Source: Arcanobacterium phocae
GTDB lineage: Bacteria; Actinomycetota; Actinomycetes; Actinomycetales; Actinomycetaceae
NCBI RefSeq assembly: GCF_900105865.1
Contig: NZ_LT629804.1
Span: 1,922,001 to 1,986,000 of the forward strand
Length of the DNA stretch: 64,000 nucleotides
Reading direction: 5' to 3'
In this document: positions 52,541-64,000 of the stretch, piece after piece
Layout: each line of letters opens with the position of its first letter
Numbering within the stretch: position 1 is the first letter of the stretch
The notes under the pieces: model-generated
What the model was told of the DNA's origin: nothing
Databases searched by the model: none
Seen by the model: the letters and a program-made list of their open reading frames with translations, nothing else
Position numbers and translations under genes: made by a program

Positions 52541-53869
52541 CTAAACAGCATCTCGAACATCAGTGTCTAGCGTATCTGGTAAATGGGAAGTATCCATGTC
52601 GTGTCGCCAGCCGTCGTCCATCAGAACACGAGCAATAGCTAAACCGAAACCAATCGACATAATAACGAAGAAAACCTCAGCAAAAGTTGAAATAGCCCCT
52701 TGAAAGTCTCCTTCATTAAGGGCAACCAATCCACGGTAAAACGGAACACCGGGAATCATGATGACTACTGCTGGAACGGACAGAGATACCCGTGAATGGG
52801 ATGTCTTCCATGCGACAAACGTCGCTACAATACCTACAACCATAGCCGCGAGTCCAACGCCTAGCTGCCATGGCAAGTTCATGTTTTCCTGTAGGAGCAA
52901 ACGACCGGTGTTAGCGAATGCACCTGCCACTGCTGCCGCCGCGCATACTTTCCACGGCGCATTGAACAAAACAGCGAACCCATATGCCGCCACGAATGAT
53001 GTCAGGATACGTAAGAATGTCATGGTTGCAAACGGAAGCGGCGGAACTACTGACGCCTCAACATGCCAGTCAAGAGCGTGGACAACGATCCACACTGATA
53101 CACCGGCGGAACCAATAACCATAATGCAATACGAGAACCGTGCCAATGCAGACTGTACGTCGTTACGCACGAAGTCAAGCATCGCCGTCGTCAACGGAAA
53201 ACCTGGAATGAGGTACAAAATGGACGAGATCAAACCAGATTCGTACTGGATAAGGTAAAGGAGACCGCCAAGACTGCCGACCTCAAGCAACATTATGTAT
53301 ACCAACGTCGATGCCACTGCACACAAAATCCAGATAATGAAATGAGCAATCCCCCGGCTAAGCAGTAGCTTACGAATCAGCTGGCCGATTCCCGCAGCAA
53401 AGAAAACGCAGGTGCATTCAACAGTTCGTCCACCATTCAGGAAGCAGAATCCCGCACAAGCAATAGCCGATGCGAGAACAGTCGTCCATATTCCATAGTG
53501 TCGATCACGAGCTGTAGTTTCCTTCAAAATTCCGCGAAGTTGTGCTGCTGTCATCCCCTCGTGCAGCTGTGCAACAGCCTGCATAATACGGTCGAGCTTT
53601 TCCGCATTGACGCCAACGCGACGTTGCTCAGCAAAGCTTGTATAAGATTCCTTGCCCGACCATGCAGTAGCCGTAATATCGGTCATAGATACTGATGATT
53701 CAAGTTTTGTTAATCCGATTGCTTTGGCAGCTCGCGACATAGCTGCTTTCACCCGGTATGCTCCCGCACCGCAGGCAAGCAACATTGTGCCGAGCATAAG
53801 AATACAACGAATTTTTTCGGCTATCGTTTCTTGGCTCTGTTCCGGATTATTGGTGGGCTGATCGTCCAT
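52541..53869 (-). CDS. thrE: Threonine/serine exporter ThrE
   Basis: A 442-residue membrane protein with the ThrE layout: N-terminal ThrE domain (DUF1212, about 35-280, with MLLACGAGAYRVKAAMSRAAKAIG and IPGFPLTTAMLDFVRND) and C-terminal ThrE_2/DUF3815 (about 285-420, with IPGVPFYRGLVALNEGD), about ten helices. The homologue in Corynebacterium glutamicum exports threonine and serine. The exact substrate here is inferred. Confidence 0.92.
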   Translation of the reverse strand: MDDQPTNNPEQSQETIAEKIRCILMLGTMLLACGAGAYRVKAAMSRAAKAIGLTKLESSVSMTDITATAWSGKESYTSFAEQRRVGVNAEKLDRIMQAVAQLHEGMTAAQLRGILKETTARDRHYGIWTTVLASAIACAGFCFLNGGRTVECTCVFFAAGIGQLIRKLLLSRGIAHFIIWILCAVASTLVYIMLLEVGSLGGLLYLIQYESGLISSILYLIPGFPLTTAMLDFVRNDVQSALARFSYCIMVIGSAGVSVWIVVHALDWHVEASVVPPLPFATMTFLRILTSFVAAYGFAVLFNAPWKVCAAAAVAGAFANTGRLLLQENMNLPWQLGVGLAAMVVGIVATFVAWKTSHSRVSLSVPAVVIMIPGVPFYRGLVALNEGDFQGAISTFAEVFFVIMSIGFGLAIARVLMDDGWRHDMDTSHLPDTLDTDVRDAV

Positions 53870-53986
53870 ATTTCTCTCATAACTGGTCTAAAAACGGTAG
53901 GATTTGCGACAACCATTCTATGCCTTTAATTTCCGCTCGTAGCGGGTCGTAACTCCCAAATATGATCTTTCTCTGGGATCTGTTTG

Positions 53987-54742
53987 TCACATTTGCTTTC
54001 GTTCAGCGACCCACATGTAGGTAATGTATGGAATTTCGACGACATGGTCTTCGTGATAGCCCAATTTTTCATACAGATACCATCGCACATTTGCCTGCAT
54101 TTTCTCTTGGTTTTGCGGTGTAGACGTAATCCACGACGACCGAGTGGTTCCGAGCTGACACACCTGTGCCGGCGTCAAATAATCTTGCCAAAACGTAACG
54201 CTAAGAGTGGGTTTACTAAAATGTTCGCCAACGACGGGACCTTTTGTTGGCTTATGAATATCCCCCGAACGCATAATACGGCTCAACCGTTTAACCCACG
54301 GAATTGAAACATCCATCTGATTAAAGAGCAGAACGAGCTGTCCCCCAGGGCACAGAATTCGGGCCGCTTCGTCACTTGCCGCATCCGGATCGACCCAATG
54401 CCAACTTTGCGCATAAAAAACCACATCGCATGAGGACGCAGGAAGACGGGTGTCTTCCCCGGAAGTATCTAGTACCCGCCGTGTCGAATCTGGAAGTATT
54501 TCGATGAGTTGCGATCGCATATCAGCGCTAGGCTCGATTGCGATAACATCAGTGTCGCTGCCAGACAGATCAACAAGTTGTGACGTGAGTTTTCCCGTAC
54601 CGGCACCGATATCGACGACGCAGCTGGGCGCATCGCCGTCGAAAAAACGTGAAAGCAGCGTTGTTGGATAGCCTGGACGTACATCACGATAAGTCAGCGC
54701 GGTAGCACCAGCACGGGAATATGGATTAAGCGGAATTGTCAT
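53987..54742 (-). CDS. Class I SAM-dependent methyltransferase
   Basis: A 251-residue methyltransferase of the UbiE/YcgJ type. Motif I VVDIGAGTGKLTSQLVDL near residue 40, DVIAIEPSADMRSQL (motif II acid), DVVFYAQSWHWVDPDAASDEAARIL (post-II/III). Small-molecule methylation is likely; the substrate is unknown. Monocistronic, convergent with nothing and divergent from nhaA. Confidence 0.88.
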   Translation of the reverse strand: MTIPLNPYSRAGATALTYRDVRPGYPTTLLSRFFDGDAPSCVVDIGAGTGKLTSQLVDLSGSDTDVIAIEPSADMRSQLIEILPDSTRRVLDTSGEDTRLPASSCDVVFYAQSWHWVDPDAASDEAARILCPGGQLVLLFNQMDVSIPWVKRLSRIMRSGDIHKPTKGPVVGEHFSKPTLSVTFWQDYLTPAQVCQLGTTRSSWITSTPQNQEKMQANVRWYLYEKLGYHEDHVVEIPYITYMWVAERKQM

Positions 54743-54810
54743 GAAACTATTGTGTCTGAAAACAAGAAATAATGGAAAACTTGATCAACCTAACTGTCTG
54801 CGCAGGTTTC

Positions 54811-54878
54811 GTGTTGTACCGCTCGCGTAATATGTAAGTAGGAGAGCCGGGAAGTCTGGTCGGCGCGCAACATGTCCC
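54811..54878 (+). ncRNA. Candidate structured leader (riboswitch-like) RNA of nhaA
   Basis: The 155-base region before nhaA contains a compact foldable block. GTTG (54813-54816) pairs with CAAC (54868-54871), CGCG (54824-54827) with CGCG (54864-54867), and between them CCGG-GAAGT-CTGG (54847-54859) forms a hairpin within GAGAGCCGGGAAGTCTGG. Ion-sensing RNAs such as the nhaA-I (lithium) and nhaA-II motifs occur at this position in other bacteria. Whether this is one of them is an inference from location and folding; I cannot run a covariance model. Confidence 0.45.
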
Positions 54879-54897
54879 TTCAAAGAAAAGAACTGCT

Positions 54898-56271
54898 ATG
54901 AGCCCTCATTCATCATCCAAACGCACAGTGCTCTCCTACGGAAGTTACGATGAGCATCGGCGTATTGGTAAAATACTACGAAAAGAAACTACCGGCGGAA
55001 TTGCACTGATGATAGCCGCACTCATCGCTATCATTTGGGCCAACTCTCCGTGGGCATCGTATTATCTTCAGTTGCGTGACACGGAAATTGGTATCGATGC
55101 ATTGCATTTACATCTAAGTGTCGGACATTGGGCGGCAGACGGACTTCTCGCTCTATTTTTCTTTTTAGTCGGTCTGGAGCTAAAACAAGAATTCGTTATT
55201 GGTGATCTACGCTCCCCTGCTCGCGCCGTCGTGCCAATCGTAGCGGCAATTGGCGGCGTCATTGTTCCGGCAACAATTTTCGCCATTCTCAATTGGACTG
55301 ATCCAACGACTTTTCAAGGATGGGCTATCCCCACAGCTACAGACATCGCATTCGCAGTTGCTGTACTCGCAATCATAGGATCCCATTTACCAAGCCCACT
55401 CAGATTATTTTTATTGACACTAGCCGTCGTTGACGACTTAATCGCGATAACAATCATCGCTGTTTTTTACACGACTGAGGTGAATGTTTCATACCTCGCT
55501 TTGTTCCTCATCCCAGCAGCAATTTTTGGCTTCCTCGTTCAACGATTCCATGTGTTCTGGGTCAAGCACCGTTGGGCATCATGGCTAATCTTGTTTCCGA
55601 TAGCGCTGTGCGCCTGGTATTTCTTGCACGAGGCTGGCATTCACGCCACGATTGCTGGCGTCATTCTTGGTTTCCTAGTACCTGTGTCATTAGACTCTCA
55701 GCGTGCACAGCAGGCACTGACTACGTACCGTCCCAGTGTACAAGGACATGGTGACCATGAACCAGGCTTAACTTCTATGTTCGAGCACGGAATCCGGCCG
55801 CTATCGTCAGCAGTAGCTGTTCCACTGTTTGCATTTTTTTCGGCAGGGGTCACAGTAGGCGGGTGGGACGGCCTGCTAGAATCCGTTTCCTCACCAGTGG
55901 CGTTGGGCATCATCATCGGATTAGTGTTCGGTAAGCCACTTGGAATTGTATTATCGACATTCATCTTGACCAAGGTGACCCGAGCTAGTCTCGATGACGC
56001 GATTACCTGGGTAGACACAATTGGTGTTGGATTCTTAGCAGGCATAGGGTTCACAGTATCGTTACTGATCGGCGAATTGTCGTATGGCTTAGGCGATACC
56101 AATAACGACTCAGCGAAAGTCGGAATTTTATTGGCGTCGGTATTCGCAGCATTGCTCGCGATTGCTATTTTGACTCCGCGGAACACGCATTATCGGCAAG
56201 TTGAGAACAAAGAGACAGCTGACGAGGATCATAACGGTATACCAGACGTGTTCGATTCCGGAAGGATATAA
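54898..56271 (+). CDS. nhaA: Na+/H+ antiporter NhaA
   Basis: A 457-residue antiporter with about 12 helices. FFFLVGLELKQEFVIGDL near residue 95, PTATDIAFAVAVLAIIG with the paired-helix Asp near 160, and LAVVDDLIAITIIAVFYT with the two essential Asp residues near 180. VGFLAGIGFTVSLLIGELSY carries the conserved Lys-region helix. The hydrophilic tail after residue 430 is short. Exchanges Na+ (or Li+) for protons at alkaline pH. GAAAAGAA precedes the ATG weakly; leader RNA control is possible. Confidence 0.95.
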   Translation: MSPHSSSKRTVLSYGSYDEHRRIGKILRKETTGGIALMIAALIAIIWANSPWASYYLQLRDTEIGIDALHLHLSVGHWAADGLLALFFFLVGLELKQEFVIGDLRSPARAVVPIVAAIGGVIVPATIFAILNWTDPTTFQGWAIPTATDIAFAVAVLAIIGSHLPSPLRLFLLTLAVVDDLIAITIIAVFYTTEVNVSYLALFLIPAAIFGFLVQRFHVFWVKHRWASWLILFPIALCAWYFLHEAGIHATIAGVILGFLVPVSLDSQRAQQALTTYRPSVQGHGDHEPGLTSMFEHGIRPLSSAVAVPLFAFFSAGVTVGGWDGLLESVSSPVALGIIIGLVFGKPLGIVLSTFILTKVTRASLDDAITWVDTIGVGFLAGIGFTVSLLIGELSYGLGDTNNDSAKVGILLASVFAALLAIAILTPRNTHYRQVENKETADEDHNGIPDVFDSGRI

Positions 56272-56284
56272 AGTCCGAGCTCGG

Positions 56285-56331
56285 TATAGTTTTGGGGAGC
56301 ACGATGTCAGATCGTGCTCCCCAAAACTATA
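56285..56331. terminator. Bidirectional terminator
   Basis: 21-bp perfect stem beginning TATAGTTTTGGGGAGCACG with a 5-base loop, between convergent nhaA and the DUF2871 gene. Confidence 0.9.
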
Positions 56332-56340
56332 ACAAGAAGA

Positions 56341-56781
56341 TCATCGATAGTGAAGTGACCCCGAATATCCAGCGTCTCCGCGAATACTTAAGTAGATGAT
56401 CCGGAATAGCCATACCCAAGAGATGGCGAGCAAAATATGTCCAATACCGGAGATGCCGGAAAACGCGGGGCTCCATGCATCGCAACCAGCAGTTATCTCT
56501 ACAATTCCACGAACGCTCAGAGCCGCCACAGTCCATGTCAGCCCGATGTTGTACAACCAAAACCAGCCGGAAAACTGTTTACGCTCAGAAAGTTCAAAAT
56601 GCTTATCTAGCGCGAGAAGAACCAGGAAAAATATCGTTCCGAGGACGAGAGTGTGAGTATGAATGGTACTCAAGCTGGTAGGGCCATCGAACGAGTAAGC
56701 TCGAGTGAACTCGCGATAGAAAACACCCGATGCTAAACCAATAACCAGGTACGTCACTGAAGCGATAAAAAGTTTGCGCAT
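56341..56781 (-). CDS. DUF2871 family membrane protein
   Basis: A 146-residue protein with four hydrophobic helices. TYLVIGLASGVFYREFTRAYSF, the His-rich LSTIHTHTLVLGTIFFLVLLALDKHF and ISGIGHILLAISWVWLF match the DUF2871 pattern; the conserved histidines may bind heme or metal. Start 56781 is chosen as the first ATG before the family sequence. Function unknown. Confidence 0.82.
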   Translation of the reverse strand: MRKLFIASVTYLVIGLASGVFYREFTRAYSFDGPTSLSTIHTHTLVLGTIFFLVLLALDKHFELSERKQFSGWFWLYNIGLTWTVAALSVRGIVEITAGCDAWSPAFSGISGIGHILLAISWVWLFRIIYLSIRGDAGYSGSLHYR

Positions 56782-56968
56782 GAACAAAGTATAGCCAACC
56801 AGGAACGCTTTTGCGACACTCAAAATACTGCCTGTCGCACACACTTAGGGTATACTGTCAGAGACTCTTTCAAGCGGTATTTCGAGTAGTATTCGACGGT
56901 GAATAGATGTGCTAGTAGTTGGTGAAGATTAGTTGTAGTTATCGATGAGCGAACACGCAAACAAAAAA

Positions 56969-57007
56969 GCGGGAGGGGCCTGGTCGTGGTGACCGGGTCC
57001 CTCCCGC
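56969..57007 (-). terminator. rRNA operon terminator
   Basis: On the minus strand GCGGGAGGGACC pairs with GGCCCCTCCCGC, then TTTTTTG, just downstream of 5S. Confidence 0.9.
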
Positions 57008-57019
57008 TTTTTCAGATGT

Positions 57020-57139
57020 GTGACGGCGGTGTCCTACTCTCCCACACTCCCTCGAGTGCAGTACCATCGGCGTTAGCAGGCTTAGCTACCGGGTTCGGTA
57101 TGGGTACCGGGCGTTTCCCTGCCACTATGACCACCGTCA
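57020..57139 (-). rRNA. 5S ribosomal RNA
   Basis: Minus-strand sequence begins GACGGTGGTCATAGTGGC, contains CCCGGTACCCATACCGAAC and ends CACCGCCGTCA, the standard 5S pattern with complementary ends. Ends approximate to a few bases. Confidence 0.93.
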
Positions 57140-57234
57140 AAATGGTTGACGTAACACACATGCTTTATGTGTGGGAGTCAAGAATCGTATAGTAGACGCG
57201 AACACGCTTGTAACACAAGAAATGTTTCATGTTT

Positions 57235-62107
<4,873 letters not shown>

Positions 62108-62500
62108 AACAAAAACCAAACACCCCACAAAAAGGGCATCCAATCAATACACGTTCGAAAAGCCCGAAAAACAGACTCTAAAAACAGACAAACCAAAACT
62201 AGCTCATCCAAAATAAAAACAACAACAAACAACAAACCAGCCCAAAAGACCAGCCCACCATCTGCCATCAAAATAAATATGATCAAAATAAAAAGCTGAC
62301 ACACTATTGAGATATCAAACAACACACCCACACCCAACAACCACCCAGAAAAACCAGGCAACCATCAAGAAGGCAACCACCAGAACCACAACCGCGCTCC
62401 CGGCGACAGATAAAAACTATACGCACCCACAACCCAAACAGCAAACCAAAATGGAGTAACCCCCATCACATTTCTACTTTTTGCCTTACTGCTCGAAAAA
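62108..62500 (-). promoter_or_regulatory. rRNA operon leader and promoter region (no gene)
   Basis: 393 bases without a gene. A promoter is visible on the minus strand at 62416-62444: TTGCTG (-35), 17-base spacer, TATAGT (-10), giving a leader of about 300 bases before 16S. The leader is rich in G and T on the transcribed strand and holds runs such as TTTTTATTTTGATC. I see no coding potential. Confidence 0.65.
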
Positions 62501-62501
62501 A

Positions 62502-62529
62502 GTCGGCGGGGCACATGTGCCCCGCCGAC
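62502..62529. terminator. Terminator of the malic enzyme gene
   Basis: 28-base perfect palindrome GTCGGCGGGGCACA/TGTGCCCCGCCGAC, followed on the minus strand by TTTTTT, 26 bases after the malic enzyme stop. Confidence 0.92.
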
Positions 62530-62555
62530 CTACAGTCACCAATTACAACAATCTT

Positions 62556-63959
62556 TTACATTTCTTCACGCGTTAAAGAGTGCTTGTACTCTTCCCGAAT
62601 TGCACGTGCAACACGTTGCGCAGCAGTTGGATGGAAAACGCCTGGAATGATGAAGTTTGCATTCAGTTGCTCTGGCTCTACAGAATCAGCAATTGCTTGC
62701 GCAGCAAGCACCAGCATGCGATCCGTAACCTCAGTAGCTTTTACGTCTAGCATTCCTCGGAAAATTCCTGGGAACGCCAGGACATTGTTGATCTGGTTCG
62801 GATAGTCGGAACGCCCGGTGGCCACGATAGCAGCATGCTCGGCAGCCTCGATTGGATTGATTTCCGGAATCGGATTAGCCAACGCGAATACAATCGGTTC
62901 CTTAGCCATTCCAGCAATATCCTTACTCGTTAGCAAGTTACCTGCCGAGACACCAATGAATACGTCAGCACCTTCCAAGACGTCGTGAATAGACCCCTGT
63001 TGACCGCGTGGGTTGGTGTTCTGCGCAATCCAATTACGGTCAGTGCCGGCTTCCTCACGGAACGGTCCCAACGCGCCGTTACGGCCAACACCGATGATGT
63101 CACGTGCGCCCTGCTTCATGAGAAGACGAATAATCGCATTACCTGCAGCTCCAACACCAGAAACAACAATACGAATATCTTCAATCTTCTTACCAACAAC
63201 TTTCAGTGCGTTAATCAAAGCTGCAAGCACAACAACTGCAGTGCCGTGCTGGTCATCATGGAAAACCGGGATGTCCAATTCAGCACGCAAACGCCGTTCA
63301 ATCTCAAAGCAGCGTGGCGCCGAAATATCTTCCAGATTAATGCCTGCGAAACCAGGGGAAATTGCCTTGACGATGCTAATAATTTCCTCAGTATCAGTGG
63401 TATCCAGACAGATTGGCCACGCATCGACATCACCAAACTTCTTGAATAACGCAGCCTTGCCTTCCATAACCGGCATCGCAGCCTTCGGACCTACATCTCC
63501 CAGCCCCAAAACCGCAGTACCATCAGAGACCACTGCCACCGTATTGCGTTTAACTGTCAACTTGCGTGCAAGTTCTGGATCCTTGGCAATCATCGTCGAA
63601 ATCCGCGCTACCCCAGGGGTGTAGACACGCGCCAAATCCTGGCGAGTGTTTAACGGTCGTTTCAACGCAATTTCAATTTTTCCGCCCAGATGTGCTTGCA
63701 CAGTAGAATCATGGATTCCGTGGACGTGCACACCTTCTAGTGCCTCAAGCTTTGCAGCAATCTGTTCGGCATGCTCAATATCATCGACTTTAGCGGTGAT
63801 ATCGGTTACCAGATTGACATCGTCAGATTCGACCATATCCACACCGGTCACAATTGCGCCGTAGTCTGCGAATTCCTTAACTAAAGTAGCGGTTGCCCGC
63901 GGATCAAAAGGAATTCCGATACGCACGGTTACATTGTAGCTAGGTAGTGTTTTCGACAT
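62556..63959 (-). CDS. NAD(P)-dependent malic enzyme with N-terminal ACT domain
   Basis: A 467-residue enzyme decarboxylating malate to pyruvate. Residues 1-80 form an ACT-like regulatory domain (VRIGIPFDPRATATLVKEFADYGAIVTGVDMVESDDV). The catalytic part shows RVYTPGVARI (Tyr), VVSDGTAVLGLGDVGPKAAMPVMEGKAALFKKFG, LEDISAPRCFEIERRL and FHDDQHGTAVVVLAALINA (metal Asp), and a Rossmann VVSGVGAAGNAIIRLL near 290. The ACT domain suggests allosteric control by an amino acid or other small ligand. AAGGAG precedes the ATG. Supplies pyruvate to PFL. Confidence 0.94.
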   Translation of the reverse strand: MSKTLPSYNVTVRIGIPFDPRATATLVKEFADYGAIVTGVDMVESDDVNLVTDITAKVDDIEHAEQIAAKLEALEGVHVHGIHDSTVQAHLGGKIEIALKRPLNTRQDLARVYTPGVARISTMIAKDPELARKLTVKRNTVAVVSDGTAVLGLGDVGPKAAMPVMEGKAALFKKFGDVDAWPICLDTTDTEEIISIVKAISPGFAGINLEDISAPRCFEIERRLRAELDIPVFHDDQHGTAVVVLAALINALKVVGKKIEDIRIVVSGVGAAGNAIIRLLMKQGARDIIGVGRNGALGPFREEAGTDRNWIAQNTNPRGQQGSIHDVLEGADVFIGVSAGNLLTSKDIAGMAKEPIVFALANPIPEINPIEAAEHAAIVATGRSDYPNQINNVLAFPGIFRGMLDVKATEVTDRMLVLAAQAIADSVEPEQLNANFIIPGVFHPTAAQRVARAIREEYKHSLTREEM

Positions 63960-64000
63960 AAGTTCTCCTTGTTTAAGCTACACACAGTAATGCGCAGGAC

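Overview
The window is a chromosomal segment of a facultatively anaerobic, Gram-positive actinobacterium, most plausibly an Actinomycetaceae member close to Arcanobacterium/Trueperella. That is an inference from the moderate GC content, the actinobacterial forms of PepN, bL32, Orn, ThrE and the 'anchored repeat' metal ABC transporter, frequent GTG starts, and fermentation genes next to an oxidoreductase and malic enzyme. Species cannot be assigned by eye. The full 16S gene at about 60585-62107 (minus strand) would settle it.

Layout. 1-1394 is the 5' part of a BCCT osmolyte transporter gene that runs off the left edge. 1.5-10 kb is a metal-homeostasis region: a SmtB-type zinc sensor translationally coupled to a duplicated His-rich peptide, then (after cstA-ybdD on the minus strand and a small gene behind a DtxR-like box) a four-gene metal ABC importer behind two tandem Zur/Fur-type boxes. 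10-12 kb holds a sialidase-like protein, a lipoprotein and bL32. 12.9-14.6 kb is a cysteine synthesis operon, cysK-cysE, preceded by a small Cys-rich leader peptide that looks like a cysteine-sensing attenuator. 14.6-21.5 kb holds rpiB, two large metallopeptidases (M13 PepO and M1 PepN), a GNAT protein and an FNT channel. 21.5-33 kb holds a flavin monooxygenase, a dicarboxylate symporter, an EIIB-like protein without its phosphocysteine, MalQ, TesB, EttA, an SSB paralogue and a pair of membrane-associated GTPases. 33-36.3 kb has four tRNAs (Arg-UCU, His-GUG, two identical Lys-CUU), orn, an ATP-grasp enzyme and a YgjV-like protein. 36.3-39.4 kb is a MacAB-like ABC export operon. 39.5-44.3 kb holds a DExH helicase, a YggS protein, a TipA-like MerR regulator with a classical 19-bp-spacer promoter, and a lipoprotein gene broken by an in-frame stop. 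44.4-47.7 kb is a pyruvate formate-lyase operon in which the enzyme is split into a core and a separate glycyl-radical subunit, with a DosR/DevR-like box upstream. 48-56.8 kb holds ilvE, aspA with a divergent AspT/SucE-like carrier, ThrE, a methyltransferase, nhaA behind a possible structured leader RNA, and a DUF2871 membrane protein. 57-62.5 kb is one complete rRNA operon (minus strand, 16S-23S-5S), followed by an ACT-domain malic enzyme.

How the genes fit together. The carbon genes (PFL, malic enzyme, AspA plus AspT/SucE-like carrier, FNT channel, CstA pyruvate carrier) describe mixed-acid fermentation to formate, acetate and succinate. The metal genes describe zinc (or manganese) sensing, buffering and uptake. 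The most interesting features are the Cys leader peptide (12961-13026), the split PFL (45347-47732), the metal-regulated anchored-repeat importer (5791-9947), the DtxR-box gene (5133-5676) and the nhaA leader (54811-54878). All assignments are from reading the sequence. No search was run.
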